Positions 1 to 9,411 are shown, counted from the first letter of the stretch. The stretch: DNA of 64,000 nucleotides from Streptomyces sp. HPF1205 (GCF_020400825.1 NZ_JAINVH010000016.1:1-64000); one strand, 5' to 3'. Numbers and translations are program-made. Notes: a model not told the origin generated them from the sequence alone.

Positions 1-1605
1 GGCGTCCTGGAAGGCGGAGACCGGCTTGATGCCGTGCGAGACGTCCTTGATGGTGTCCTCCACGGCCTGGGCGGCGTCGGCGGTGGCGTAGCGGGAGGGC
101 ACGGTGATGTTCATGTTCCAGAACACCGGCTTGTAGGCGTACTTGGCGGCCTCGGCGTTCCAGGCGCAGCGGTCCTTGGTGAGCTGCGGGAAGTCGGGGT
201 TGTTGATGACGTTGGCCGGAGTGGCGAGGAACGGGAACGTCTGGGCCTGCACGTCGGACTGGCCGGCCTTGGTGGGGGTCGGCCCGTTGGCGCCCTTGGT
301 CCAGTCGGTGCCCTCGACGCCGAAGTTGACCAGCAGGTACTCCGCCGAACCGTAGGGCGCGGCCAGGTAGTTGGCGATGCGCAGGCATTCCTCGATCTGG
401 GCGGGCTTGAGCCCGGCGTTGAGGTAGCTGAACATCCCGGCCGAGTTGTTGAGGAACAGCCGGGGGGCGGCCTTGCCGTCGGCGGAGAACGGCTTGAACG
501 ACAGGCGGCGGTAGTTCTTGCTGGCCGCGATGCCGGACTGGGCGTCGGCCTCGTTCCACGCGCCCTGGCCGTCGCCGGTGATGAGCACCTTGCCGGCGTA
601 GAAGCGGGTCTTGGCGTCGTTGTTGTTGCCGGCCAGCGCGTCGGGGTGCACCATCCCGGACTTGGCGAGCTTGTAGCACCAGTTCAGGGCCTCGATGAAC
701 TGCGGCTGCTCGTACTTGTGGACCAGCTTGCCGTCGGTGACGGTGAACTTCTGCGCGTAGTCGAAGATCTGGAACGCGTAGGGCCACATGTCGTCGAACG
801 CCCACACGCCGCCCTTGGCGTTGGTGAGTTCCTTGCCGAGGTTGAAGAAGGCGTCGGCGGAGGTGATCTCGTCGGGATTGATGCCCTTCGCCTCAAGGAT
901 GTCGCCGCGGTAGAAGTACTGGCCCGGCAGGGCGAAGCCGCTGGGGAACGTGGGTATGCCGTACAGGCGGTCCTGCCAGACGCCCGCCTGCCAGGCGCCG
1001 GTGGGCAGCGCGGCCAGGTTCGGGTACTGCTTGATCTTGTCGCCGGCGAGGTACGGGGTGAGGTCCGCAAGCTGCGTCCCGGCCAGCTCGCCGACGTTGA
1101 AGTTGGCGTTCCACCAGCCGGGGAGCTGGACCCAGTCGGGCAGCTTGTGGGCGGCGGTGAGGGTGGGGATGGTCGTGTTGTACGTGACGCCGTTGGCGGG
1201 CTTCATCGTCAGCGTGGCGCCCAGCGCCTTGGCCATCGCCTGGTAGAACGAGTTGTTCGCCGACGGCACCGTGCCCCACAGCGGGGTCAGCGTGGTGTAG
1301 TGCCCACCGGCCCCCGGGACCTCGCTGACGGTCTTGACCGGGCTGTCGGGGTACTTCAGGAAGCCGGCGTCGGTGATGGAGCCGGCCGCGCCGGTCGCCG
1401 AGGGGATGTCGGCCTGGACCGCGGAGTTGGGCACGTACGACGGCAGAGCGGCGGCCATGCCCTTCTTGCTGTTGGCGCCGCCCTTGGCGGCCTTGGCTGC
1501 CTTGCCGCCCCCGCCGCACGCGCTCAGCAGTGGGGACAGGGCCGCCGTACCGGCGACCGCGACGCTTGCTTGGACAAAGGCTCTGCGGTTCAGCTCCATG
1601 GCCAT
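1..1605 (-). CDS. Sugar ABC transporter substrate-binding lipoprotein, LplA/YtcQ-like (3' end cut by the window)
   Basis: Extracellular solute-binding protein that would capture an oligosaccharide outside the membrane and deliver it to an ABC importer. Its own permeases are not visible and may lie beyond the window edge. The 535 residues present begin with a Tat-type signal (NRRAFVQ near residue 6), a hydrophobic stretch and a lipobox ending LSAC, followed by a Gly/Lys/Ala linker. The later NWCYKLAKSGMVHPDA stretch fits the long LplA/YtcQ class. ATG at 1605 is preferred over 1599 because GGAGG lies ten bases before it. It is divergent from the galactoside operon. GTCGAAGCG-type operators lie directly upstream, so LacI-family repression is likely. 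The substrate is not known. Confidence 0.85.
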   Translation of the reverse strand, partial: MAMELNRRAFVQASVAVAGTAALSPLLSACGGGGKAAKAAKGGANSKKGMAAALPSYVPNSAVQADIPSATGAAGSITDAGFLKYPDSPVKTVSEVPGAGGHYTTLTPLWGTVPSANNSFYQAMAKALGATLTMKPANGVTYNTTIPTLTAAHKLPDWVQLPGWWNANFNVGELAGTQLADLTPYLAGDKIKQYPNLAALPTGAWQAGVWQDRLYGIPTFPSGFALPGQYFYRGDILEAKGINPDEITSADAFFNLGKELTNAKGGVWAFDDMWPYAFQIFDYAQKFTVTDGKLVHKYEQPQFIEALNWCYKLAKSGMVHPDALAGNNNDAKTRFYAGKVLITGDGQGAWNEADAQSGIAASKNYRRLSFKPFSADGKAAPRLFLNNSAGMFSYLNAGLKPAQIEECLRIANYLAAPYGSAEYLLVNFGVEGTDWTKGANGPTPTKAGQSDVQAQTFPFLATPANVINNPDFPQLTKDRCAWNAEAAKYAYKPVFWNMNITVPSRYATADAAQAVEDTIKDVSHGIKPVSAFQDA

Positions 1606-1667
1606 GACGGGCCTGCCTCCAGTCGGAATCCTGCCGGGGGTGTGTCGAAAGGGTGTGTCGAGGGTCC

Positions 1668-1732
1668 GTCGAAGCGGTTAGTCGAAGCGCTTCAATGTTG
1701 CGGCGACACTAGCGACGCGTTAACGCTTCGAC
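1668..1732. promoter_or_regulatory. Cluster of three LacI-type operator copies upstream of the binding-protein gene
   Basis: Three related sites lie just upstream of the minus-strand lipoprotein gene: GTCGAAGCGGTTAG (1668-1681), GTCGAAGCGCTTCA (1681-1694, with perfect core GAAGCGCTTC at 1684-1693) and GTTAACGCTTCGAC (1719-1732, inverted). Central-CG palindromes of this kind are typical operators of LacI-family sugar repressors in actinomycetes. Which regulator binds is unknown. Confidence 0.6.
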
Positions 1733-1911
1733 AAGAGGTGCGGCAACAAGTTTTCGGCGCGGGCCGTGAAGGGCGGGACCGGCCCAGCAGCCTCGAAGAA
1801 CGCCCTGCTCGAAGACCTGACGGTGCGAAGCTGGTGCCTGGTAGGCCCGGCGTTCGGCGCGTGCGGGGGCGAGCTCGGGCGGGTGCCGGCGCAAGCGCGT
1901 CGCCGTATCGG

Positions 1912-1927
1912 ATTCGAAGCGTTTCAA
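1912..1927. promoter_or_regulatory. Isolated LacI-type operator in the divergent intergenic region
   Basis: ATTCGAAGCGTTTCAA matches the operator family at 1668-1732 (consensus TCGAAGCGNTT). It sits between the two divergent sugar-transport units. The rest of 1733-2125 is GC-rich with no gene or promoter that I can support. Confidence 0.45.
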
Positions 1928-2125
1928 CATCATGTCGCCCGGCCGGTCGTACGGGGTGCGGCCCGCGAACCGGCCCGCCCCCGCGCCGCACCCGGGGCCC
2001 CGGCCCGCCCCTCCCGCCGCACCCCGCAGGGCCCCCATCGGCGCCGGGGCCCCTCACCTTCTTTGCCCCCTCCCGCGTCTTGACGGCCGCGGGGCAACGG
2101 TGTGAACATCGCCGCACCGCAAAAT

Positions 2126-2170
2126 GTTTACGTAAACCTGAGTCGGTCCGGCCCGTTATGTTTACGTAAC
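2126..2170. promoter_or_regulatory. Paired GTTTACGTAAAC operators before the galactoside operon
   Basis: GTTTACGTAAAC at 2126-2137 is a perfect 12-base palindrome. A near copy, GTTTACGTAAC, lies at 2160-2170, with centres 34 bases apart (about three helical turns). The pair sits 60-100 bases before the first permease start, where a LacI-family repressor would act. The LacI gene at 8180 that ends this operon is the natural candidate. The motif differs clearly from the TCGAAGCG sites nearby, which suggests two regulators in the interval. Confidence 0.6.
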
Positions 2171-2230
2171 CATCACGCTCTGCGCCGGGCAGGTCCGGGC
2201 CAGGGCACGAGTGACGTGAGGGACAGGGTC

Positions 2231-3172
2231 ATGGCAGTCGTTTCACCCCCATCCGCGGCCGGGCGGGCCGCGTCGCGGCGCTCGCCGCGGTCACCGCGGT
2301 CGCCGGGCGGCAGGCGCCGCTGGACCGGCCTGGGCTTCGTCGCCCCGTTCCTCGCGTTCTTCGCGCTGGTCTTCCTCGCGCCGATCGGGTACTCGATCTA
2401 CCTCAGCCTGTTCCGCGACCAGCTGATCGGCGGCAACCACTTCGTCGGCCTGGACAACTACAAGCAGGCCCTGCGCGACCACGAGTTCTGGTCGGGCCTG
2501 GGCCGGGTCGCGCTCTTCCTGGCCGTCCAGGTCCCGGTCATGCTGGGCATCGCCCTGCTGGTGGCGCTCGCGCTGGACAGCGGCCGGCTGCACGGCCGCG
2601 CCTTCTTCCGGATCTCGGTCTTCCTGCCGTACGCGGTCCCGGCCGTCGTCGCCACCCTCATGTGGGGCTTCATGTACGGCAAGCAGTTCGGCCTGGTGGC
2701 GAGCATCAACCAGCACCTGCACACCTCCATCCCCGACCCGCTGGGGCCGCACTGGGTGCTGGTGAGCATCGGCAACATCGTGACCTGGGAGTTCGTCGGC
2801 TACAACATGCTGATCTTCTACGCGGCGCTGCGCGTGATCCCCGAGTCGCTGTACGAGGCGGCCGAGATCGACGGCGCCGGCCAGTGGCGCGTCATCGCGT
2901 CCATCAAGCTCCCGGCGATCCGCGGCGCCCTGGTCATCGCGACGGTCTTCTCGATCATCGGCAGCTTCCAGCTGTTCAGCGAGCCCAGCATCCTGCAGCC
3001 GCTGGCGAAGAACTCGATCACCACCTACTTCACCCCGAACCTCTACACGTACTCGCTGTCCTTCTCCGGCCAGCAGCACAACTACGCCGCGACCGTCGCG
3101 ATCGTCATGGGCGTCGTCACCATGATCGTCGCCTACGCCGTCCAGCTGCGCGGCATGCGAAAGGAGGCGTGA
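2231..3172 (+). CDS. Carbohydrate ABC transporter permease, MalF type
   Basis: Inner-membrane channel subunit of a binding-protein-dependent sugar importer. The 313 residues start with a Ser/Arg/Pro-rich cytoplasmic segment, followed by about six membrane segments. The EAA loop (LYEAAEIDGAGQWRVIASIKLP, near residues 210-230) is where the ATPase docks. ATG at 2231 is chosen because the longer frame upstream runs through the operator palindromes. It is followed three bases later by the MalG-type partner. No ATP-binding subunit is encoded in this operon, so a shared MsiK-like ATPase is inferred, as is usual in Streptomyces. Confidence 0.9.
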   Translation: MAVVSPPSAAGRAASRRSPRSPRSPGGRRRWTGLGFVAPFLAFFALVFLAPIGYSIYLSLFRDQLIGGNHFVGLDNYKQALRDHEFWSGLGRVALFLAVQVPVMLGIALLVALALDSGRLHGRAFFRISVFLPYAVPAVVATLMWGFMYGKQFGLVASINQHLHTSIPDPLGPHWVLVSIGNIVTWEFVGYNMLIFYAALRVIPESLYEAAEIDGAGQWRVIASIKLPAIRGALVIATVFSIIGSFQLFSEPSILQPLAKNSITTYFTPNLYTYSLSFSGQQHNYAATVAIVMGVVTMIVAYAVQLRGMRKEA

Positions 3173-3175
3173 GCG

Positions 3176-4120
3176 ATGGCCGCCACCGGAGCCGCCGGCA
3201 CGACCGCCACCCCGCCGCCCGCCCGTACCCGCCCGGTCCCGCGCCCCGCGCGCGCCCGCCGCCGTACGACCTCGTCCCGCCCGCGCCGCAGCGTACTGCT
3301 GACGGTCCTGACCGGCCTCGTCGTGGTCTACACCCTCATCCCGCTGGCCTGGCTGTTCATCAACGCGACCAAGACCCAGCCGAAGCTGCTGAGCTCCTTC
3401 GGGCTGTGGTTCAGCGGCAGGTTCGCGCTGTGGGACAACGTCCACCAGACGCTCACGTACAACGACCACATCTTCGTGCGCTGGCTGCTCAACACACTGC
3501 TGTACGTGGTGCTGGGCGCGGGCGGCGCCACCTTCCTCGCGGTGCTGGGCGGGTACGGGCTGGCGAAGTTCGACTTCCCCGGCAGGCGCGGGGTGTTCGC
3601 CGTCGTCATCGGCGCGGTCGCCGTGCCCGGCGCGGCGCTCGCGGTGCCCACCTTCCTCATGTTCAGCAGGATGGGCCTGACCGACACGCCCTGGGCGGTG
3701 ATCGTCCCGTCCCTGGTCTCGCCCTTCGGCCTGTACCTGATGTGGGTGTTCGCCTCCGAGGCGATCCCCGACGAGCTGCTGGAGGCCGCCCGCATGGACG
3801 GCTCGGGGGAGATCCGCACCTTCTTCCGGATCTCGCTGCCGCTGCTGGCCCCCGGAATCGTCACGGTCCTGCTCTTCACCGTGGTCGCGACCTGGAACAA
3901 CTACTTCCTGCCGCTGATCATGATCAAGAACCCGGACTGGTACCCGCTCACCATCGGCCTCAACTCCTGGAACGCCCAGGCGGCCACCGCCGGCGGCCAG
4001 CCGGTGTTCAACCTCGTGATCACCGGTTCGCTGCTGACCATCCTCCCGCTGATCGCGGCCTTCCTGCTCCTGCAGCGCTACTGGCAGTCGGGCCTGGCCG
4101 CCGGAAGCGTCAAGGAGTGA
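3176..4120 (+). CDS. Carbohydrate ABC transporter permease, MalG type
   Basis: Second channel-forming subunit, 314 residues. It has an Ala/Pro/Arg-rich N-terminal tail of about 40 residues, then six predicted membrane segments and the EAA loop LLEAARMDGSGEIRTFFRIS, ending in a hydrophobic segment with LQRYWQSGLAAGSVKE. AAGGAGG eight bases before ATG 3176 lies inside the end of the preceding permease gene, so the two are tightly coupled. It forms the heterodimeric pore with the MalF-type protein at 2231. Confidence 0.9.
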   Translation: MAATGAAGTTATPPPARTRPVPRPARARRRTTSSRPRRSVLLTVLTGLVVVYTLIPLAWLFINATKTQPKLLSSFGLWFSGRFALWDNVHQTLTYNDHIFVRWLLNTLLYVVLGAGGATFLAVLGGYGLAKFDFPGRRGVFAVVIGAVAVPGAALAVPTFLMFSRMGLTDTPWAVIVPSLVSPFGLYLMWVFASEAIPDELLEAARMDGSGEIRTFFRISLPLLAPGIVTVLLFTVVATWNNYFLPLIMIKNPDWYPLTIGLNSWNAQAATAGGQPVFNLVITGSLLTILPLIAAFLLLQRYWQSGLAAGSVKE

Positions 4121-4241
4121 CCGCGCGGCGCCCGCGGCGCCGCGACTCCCCCCCATGTCCCCCTGCGCGCCGCGCCGCGCCGCACCTGTCCCGTACGGCG
4201 GGGCCGGCCGCAGATCATCACGCACAACGGAGTGGAACGAG

Positions 4242-5612
4242 ATGAGAAACAAGACCCTTCGCCGCTGGGCACAGGGCGCCGCGGTGCTGTGCGCCGCCAC
4301 CCTGGGGCTGACCGCGTGCGGCTCCTCCGGCGGTTCGGGCTCCGGCTCCGACTCCGGTTCCGGTTCCGGCGGCAAGAGCTCGGGAGCGAGCTCGGTCTCC
4401 GCCGCTCTGGACAAGGGCGGCTCGATCACCGTGTGGGCCTGGGAGCCCACCCTCAAGCAGGTCGTCGCGGACTTCCAGGCCAAGTACCCGAAGGTGCACG
4501 TCAAGCTGGTCAACGCCGGTACCGGCAACGACCAGTACAAGGCGCTGCAGAACGCGATCGACGCGGGCAAGGGCGGCCCGGACGCCGCGCAGATCGAGTA
4601 CTACGCGCTCAGCCAGTTCGCCCTCGGCAAGTCGGTCGCCGACCTGTCGGACTACGGCGCCAAGAGCCTCGCCGCCACGTACTCCCCGGGCCCGTGGAAC
4701 TCGGTGAACGTCAACGGCGGCATCTACGGCCTGCCGATGGACTCGGGCCCGATGGCGCTGTTCTACAACAAGAAGGTCTTCGACAAGTACAAGCTCCCGG
4801 TGCCCACCACCTGGGACCAGTACCTGGACGACGCCCGCAAGCTGCACAAGGCGGACCCGAAGGCGTACATCACCAGCGACACCGGTGACGCCGGCATGAC
4901 CACCAGCCTGATCTGGCAGGCCGGCGGGCATCCGTACAAGGTCGACGGCACCAAGGTCACGGTGAACTTCGGCAGCGACCCGGGTACCGCCACGTACACC
5001 AAGGTGTGGCAGCAGCTCGTCTCCGAGCACCTGCTGGCGCCCGTGCCCGGCTGGAGCGACCAGTGGTACAAGGGCCTGGCCGACGGCACCATCGCCACCC
5101 TGGCCACCGGCGCCTGGATGCCGGCCAACTTCACCACCGGTGTGGCGGCGGCCTCCGGTGACTGGCGCGCGGCCCCGCTGCCGCAGTGGCAGGCCGGGCA
5201 GCACGCCAGCGCCGAGAACGGCGGCAGCTCGCTGGCCGTGATGAAGGCCGGCAAGAACAAGGAACTCGCCTACGCCTTCCTGCAGTACGCGGCCCAGGGC
5301 GCGGGCGTGCAGACCCGCATCAAGGGCGGCGCCTTCCCGGCGACGACCGCCGACCTGAACTCGCCGGCCTTCCTGAACGCGCCGTTCCCGTACTTCGGCG
5401 GCCAGCAGGCCAACAAGATCTTCTCCGAGTCGGCCAAGGACGTCCTGCCCGGCTGGAGCTACCTGCCGTACCAGGTCTACGCCAACTCGATCTTCAACGA
5501 CACGGTCGGCAAGGCGTACGTCTCCTCCACCACCCTGACGTCCGGCCTGCAGGCGTGGCAGGACAAGTCCGTCGACTACGGCAAGCAGCAGGGCTTCAGC
5601 ATGGGGAACTGA
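4242..5612 (+). CDS. Sugar ABC transporter substrate-binding lipoprotein
   Basis: Membrane-anchored receptor for the importer encoded just upstream. The start at 4242 gives a classical signal peptide (MRNKTLRRWAQ, then hydrophobic) and a lipobox ending LTAC at about residue 27, followed by a Gly/Ser linker. The mature part has the family-1 binding-protein pattern (GSITVWAWEPTLKQVV, FYNKKVFDKYKLPVPTTWD). An upstream ATG at 4155 would bury the signal peptide and is rejected. The order permease-permease-receptor, then beta-galactosidase, suggests a galactoside or galacto-oligosaccharide ligand; this is inferred from the neighbour. Confidence 0.9.
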   Translation: MRNKTLRRWAQGAAVLCAATLGLTACGSSGGSGSGSDSGSGSGGKSSGASSVSAALDKGGSITVWAWEPTLKQVVADFQAKYPKVHVKLVNAGTGNDQYKALQNAIDAGKGGPDAAQIEYYALSQFALGKSVADLSDYGAKSLAATYSPGPWNSVNVNGGIYGLPMDSGPMALFYNKKVFDKYKLPVPTTWDQYLDDARKLHKADPKAYITSDTGDAGMTTSLIWQAGGHPYKVDGTKVTVNFGSDPGTATYTKVWQQLVSEHLLAPVPGWSDQWYKGLADGTIATLATGAWMPANFTTGVAAASGDWRAAPLPQWQAGQHASAENGGSSLAVMKAGKNKELAYAFLQYAAQGAGVQTRIKGGAFPATTADLNSPAFLNAPFPYFGGQQANKIFSESAKDVLPGWSYLPYQVYANSIFNDTVGKAYVSSTTLTSGLQAWQDKSVDYGKQQGFSMGN

Positions 5613-5778
5613 CGCCCGCGCCAAGGGGGGCGGCCGTACCGCCCGCCGGTCCCGCGGACCCGCAACGCCCGTGCGCCCGCGGACCCGTAACGCCCGGATC
5701 CCGCGGACCGGCTCCGTCCGGGACCCGTACCCGCCGCCCCCCGCCCCGCCTCACCCCGCACGCCCCGAAAGGACCACG

Positions 5779-7842
5779 ATGAACCCCCCCTCCCCGCACC
5801 ACCGCTGGCCGCAGCGGGCCGCCGGCGACGCGCCCGGCCTCGGCTACGGCGCCGACTACAACCCGGAGCAGTGGCCGCGCGAGGTGTGGCCGCAGGACAT
5901 CCGGCTGATGCGCGAGGCCGGGGTCACCGTCGTCACTCTCGCCGTCTTCTCCTGGGCCCGGCTGGAACCGGCCGAGGGGCGGTGGGACTTCGGCTGGCTC
6001 GACGAGGTCATGGACCTCCTGCACGAGGCCGGGATCTCGGTGGACCTGGCCACGGCGACCGCCTCCCCGCCGCCGTGGCTGGCCGAGCGGCACCCGGAGA
6101 TCCTGCCTGTGAACGCGTCCGGCCAGACCCTGTGGCCCGGCGGCCGCCAGCACTGGCGGCCCACCTCGCCGGTCTTCCGCGCGTACGCGCTGCGCCTGGT
6201 GGAGAAGCTGGCGACCCGCTACGGCGGCCACCCGGCCCTCGCCGCCTGGCACGTGAACAACGAGCTGGGCTGCCACAACGTCCACGACTACTCCGACGAC
6301 GCCGCCCGCGCCTTCCGTACCTGGCTGCGCGCCCGCTACGGCACCCTGGACGCCCTCAACCACGCCTGGTCGACCAGCTTCTGGTCCCAGGTGTACGGCG
6401 ACTGGCAGCAGATCCTGCCGCCCCGGCTCGCGGCGGCGCCGGTCAACCCCACCCAGCAGCTCGACTTCAAACGCTTCTCCTCCGACGCCCTCAAGGACCA
6501 CCTGCGCGCCGAGCGCGACCTGCTGCGGCGGCTCACCCCGGACATCCCGGTGACCACCAACTTCATGGTCATGGGTGGCGGGCAGGACGCGATGGACTAC
6601 GCGGACTGGGCGGCCGAGGTCGACTTCGTCGCCAACGACCACTACGTCGTCCCCGGCCCGCAGGCGCTGGACGAGCTGTCCTTCTCGGCCAACCTCACCA
6701 GCGGCATCGCCGGCGGCCGGCCGTGGTTCCTGATGGAGCACTCCACCAGCGCGGTCAACTGGCAGCAGGTCAACGTGGCCAAGCGGCCGGGCGAGCTGGC
6801 CCGCGACTCGCTGCTGCACGTGGCCCACGGGGCGGACGCCGTCTGCTTCTTCCAGTGGCGGCAGTCGGCCGGCGGCGCCGAGAAGTACCACTCGGCGATG
6901 GTCCCGCACGCGGGCGCCGACAGCGACGTCTTCCGCGCGGTCACCGCCCTCGGCCGGACCCTGGCGGACCTCGCGCCCGTCGCCGGGTCGGTGCGCCGCC
7001 CGGCCCGCGCGGCGATCCTGTTCGACTGGGAGTCGTGGTGGACCGCGGAACTCGACTCGCACCCCACCTCGCGGCTGCGCTACCGCCAGGAGGCGCTGGA
7101 CTGGTACTCCGCCTTCCTGGACCTCGGTGTGCGCGCCGACGTGATCACCACCCGCGCCGACCTGACCGGGTACGACCTGGTGGTCGCGCCGGTCCTGCAC
7201 GTCGTGCCGCGGGCGCTGGCCGACCGGCTCACGGCGTTCGCCGAAGGCGGCGGCCACCTCGTGACCACGTACTTCTCCGGGATCGTGGACGAGAACGACC
7301 ACGTGTGGCTCGGCGGCCACCCGGGCGCCCTGCGCGACCTGCTCGGCATCCGCGTCGAGGAGATGGCGCCGCTGCTGGACGGCGAGTCGGTGCCGCTGGA
7401 CGACGGCGGTACGGGGACGCTGTGGACCGACCGCGTCAAGGTGACCGACCCTTCCGTGAGCGTTGTCGCCTCCTATGCCGCCGGCGACCTCGCCGGGGGA
7501 CCGGCGGTGACCCGGCGCCCGCTGCCCGGCGGCGGATCGGCCACCTACGTGTCCACCCGGCTCGGACCCCAGGGCCTCGGCCCGCTGCTGGCAAGGCTGC
7601 TGGACGCGGCCGGGATACGCGGCGACCTCCCGGCGGAGGTCGCCGGCGAGGTGGAGCTGGTGGTGCGCACGGACGGCGGCGGCGACTTCTGGTTCCTCGT
7701 CAACCGCACCGACCGCCCGGTCCAGGTACCGCTGGGCGCCGGGAAACTGCTGGTGGGGGAGCAGGCCCCGGCGGAAGGGGGCGACACGGGCGCGGTGCTG
7801 CTCGCCCCGCGGGGCGTGGCCGTCGTGCGGCATGAGCGCTGA
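5779..7842 (+). CDS. Beta-galactosidase, glycoside hydrolase family 42
   Basis: Hydrolyses terminal beta-galactosides. The 687 residues open with the GH42 signature GADYNPEQWP. The acid/base glutamate is E162 in HVNNELGCHN and the nucleophile is E320 in FLMEHSTS, a spacing normal for the family. The TIM barrel is followed by the trimerisation region and a C-terminal beta domain. No signal peptide is seen, so it acts in the cytoplasm on imported sugar. ATG 5779 is preceded by GAAAGGACC; upstream in-frame sequence is Pro/Arg-rich non-coding DNA. It is the metabolic gene of the 2231-9316 operon. Confidence 0.95.
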   Translation: MNPPSPHHRWPQRAAGDAPGLGYGADYNPEQWPREVWPQDIRLMREAGVTVVTLAVFSWARLEPAEGRWDFGWLDEVMDLLHEAGISVDLATATASPPPWLAERHPEILPVNASGQTLWPGGRQHWRPTSPVFRAYALRLVEKLATRYGGHPALAAWHVNNELGCHNVHDYSDDAARAFRTWLRARYGTLDALNHAWSTSFWSQVYGDWQQILPPRLAAAPVNPTQQLDFKRFSSDALKDHLRAERDLLRRLTPDIPVTTNFMVMGGGQDAMDYADWAAEVDFVANDHYVVPGPQALDELSFSANLTSGIAGGRPWFLMEHSTSAVNWQQVNVAKRPGELARDSLLHVAHGADAVCFFQWRQSAGGAEKYHSAMVPHAGADSDVFRAVTALGRTLADLAPVAGSVRRPARAAILFDWESWWTAELDSHPTSRLRYRQEALDWYSAFLDLGVRADVITTRADLTGYDLVVAPVLHVVPRALADRLTAFAEGGGHLVTTYFSGIVDENDHVWLGGHPGALRDLLGIRVEEMAPLLDGESVPLDDGGTGTLWTDRVKVTDPSVSVVASYAAGDLAGGPAVTRRPLPGGGSATYVSTRLGPQGLGPLLARLLDAAGIRGDLPAEVAGEVELVVRTDGGGDFWFLVNRTDRPVQVPLGAGKLLVGEQAPAEGGDTGAVLLAPRGVAVVRHER

Positions 7843-7944
7843 GGCGCGCGGCGCGCTGACGTGCGCGGAAGCGCGGCGCGGCGCTCATGCGCGGTGCGCG
7901 CTGACCTGCTGTGAGGCACGGCGCGGCGCTCGGGCGACATGAGC

Positions 7945-7986
7945 GCCGACGCCGACGCCGATGCCGACGCCGATGCCGACGCCGGA
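7945..7986. repeat. Tandem GCCGAY hexamer repeat in a gene-free stretch
   Basis: Seven consecutive hexamers (GCCGAC or GCCGAT, the last GCCGGA) lie in the 337-base gap between the beta-galactosidase and the LacI gene. The rest of 7843-8179 consists of imperfect GCGCGGCGCT/GCGCGCTGAC repetitions. I see no gene, terminator or clear promoter in it. Confidence 0.7.
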
Positions 7987-8179
7987 AAGAGCGCCGTGCG
8001 GGCCGGCCGGTGGTGCCTCCACCGGGCCGCACGGCAGACGGCTCGTCCGTCCGCGCCGGCCCTCATCAGGGGAGGGCGGCGCGGACGGGCGGCCGTACGC
8101 ACACGAACCATGCCTGGGCTCCAGGCGATCGACGGGCCGGCCGCCACGGCCGGCCGCAACCGCAGCGAGGTGCACGACC

Positions 8180-9316
8180 GTGGTGAGCACGGCTGAGACC
8201 CGGCCCCCGGACGAGCCGCGGGACGAGCCCCAGGGCGGGCCCCCGGGCGGACCCCCGGACGGGCCTTCGCGCGGGCCGTCGGAGGGGCCGGGCGGACCGC
8301 CCGCGCGGCGCAGGCGCGGGGCGTCCATGGCGGACGTCGCCCGGCTGGCCGGCGTCTCCGCGCAGACCGTCTCCCGGGTCTCCAACGGCCACCCGGGTGT
8401 GGTGGAGTCCACCCGGCAGCAGGTCGTCGCGGCGATGCGGGAGCTGGGCTACCGGCCCAACAGCGCGGCCCGCGCCCTGAAGCGCGGCGAGTTCCGCACC
8501 CTCGGCGTCATCCTGTTCACCCTGTCGACCACGGGCAACATGCGCACGCTGGAGGCCGTCTCCGTCTCGGCGGCGCTGGAGGGGTACGCGACGACCCTGA
8601 TCCCGGTCACCGCGCCGACGCAGGGCCAGGTGCGCGGCGCGTTCACCCGGCTCGGCGAGCTGGCGGTGGACGGCGTGGTCATCATCATGGAGGTGCACCT
8701 CCTGGACGCGGCAACGGTGACGCTGCCGCCGCACGTCCAGCTCGTGGTCGCGGACTCCGACGCCGGCGACCGGTACTGCGTGGTGGACACCGACCAGGTC
8801 GGCGGCGCCCGCGCGGCCGTCGGGCACCTGCTGGACCTGGGCCACCGCACGGTCCGGCACGTGGCGGGCCCCGAGGAGTCCTTCGCCGCCGAACGCCGCG
8901 TCGACGGCTGGCGGTCGGCCCTGCGGGCGGCCGGGCGGGAGGTGCCGGAACTGCTGCGCGGCGACTGGTCGGCGCAGTCCGGGTACGAGGCCGGGAAGCG
9001 GCTGGCCGCCGACCCGGACTGCACCGCGGTCTTCGTGGCCAACGACCAGATGGCGCTCGGCGTCCTGCGCGCGCTGCACGAGTACGGCAGGCGGGTGCCC
9101 GAGGAGGTCAGCGTCGTCGGCTTCGACGACATCCCGGAGGCGGCCTCGTACCTGCCGCCGCTGACCACCGTGCACCAGGACTTCGCGGAGGTCGGGCGGC
9201 GCTGCGTGCAGGACGTGCTGCGCCAGATCCGTACCGACACCGTGGAGAAGGGCACGACCCTCGTCCCCACCCACCTGGTCGTCCGCGACAGCACGGCCCC
9301 GCCGCCCGCCCGCTGA
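8180..9316 (+). CDS. LacI-family transcriptional repressor
   Basis: DNA-binding repressor with a sugar-sensing domain. From GTG 8180 the 378-residue product has a Pro/Gly/Asp-rich leader of about 49 residues. The LacI helix-turn-helix follows (MADVARLAGVSAQTVSRVSNG, residues 50-70), then the hinge (PNSAARALK) and a periplasmic-binding-like effector domain ending in VSVVGFDDIPEAASYLPPLTT. GCGAGG lies nine bases before GTG 8180; ATG 8327 at the HTH is an alternative start. Its place at the end of the GH42 operon makes autoregulation through the GTTTACGTAAAC sites at 2126-2170 the simplest model. Confidence 0.88.
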   Translation: MVSTAETRPPDEPRDEPQGGPPGGPPDGPSRGPSEGPGGPPARRRRGASMADVARLAGVSAQTVSRVSNGHPGVVESTRQQVVAAMRELGYRPNSAARALKRGEFRTLGVILFTLSTTGNMRTLEAVSVSAALEGYATTLIPVTAPTQGQVRGAFTRLGELAVDGVVIIMEVHLLDAATVTLPPHVQLVVADSDAGDRYCVVDTDQVGGARAAVGHLLDLGHRTVRHVAGPEESFAAERRVDGWRSALRAAGREVPELLRGDWSAQSGYEAGKRLAADPDCTAVFVANDQMALGVLRALHEYGRRVPEEVSVVGFDDIPEAASYLPPLTTVHQDFAEVGRRCVQDVLRQIRTDTVEKGTTLVPTHLVVRDSTAPPPAR

Positions 9317-9411
9317 GCCGTCCGCCGCCGTCCGCCCCCCCGGTGTCACAGCGGCCGGAGCTGTCTCGTCACAAGGCATGAAAGGGCCTTGGAACGTGAG
9401 AGGTGGCAGTC

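Noticed and set aside
34..2169. A 711-codon plus-strand open frame over the left end
   Set aside because: It is the complement of the binding-protein gene extended through the operator region. It is Val/Gly/Leu/Arg-rich with no domain, whereas the minus strand encodes a textbook Tat lipoprotein.
2291..4570. A 759-codon minus-strand frame opposite the permeases
   Set aside because: Its composition (Glu/Arg/Asp/Gln/Val) is typical of antisense to GC-rich membrane-protein genes. Both permeases opposite have EAA loops and good ribosome sites.
5596..7833. A 745-codon minus-strand frame opposite the beta-galactosidase
   Set aside because: Antisense shadow: no motif, and the plus strand has both GH42 catalytic glutamates.
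7939..8196. Small frame starting with repeated Ala-Asp from the GCCGAY hexamers
   Set aside because: Product of a simple hexamer repeat; no ribosome site or conserved feature.
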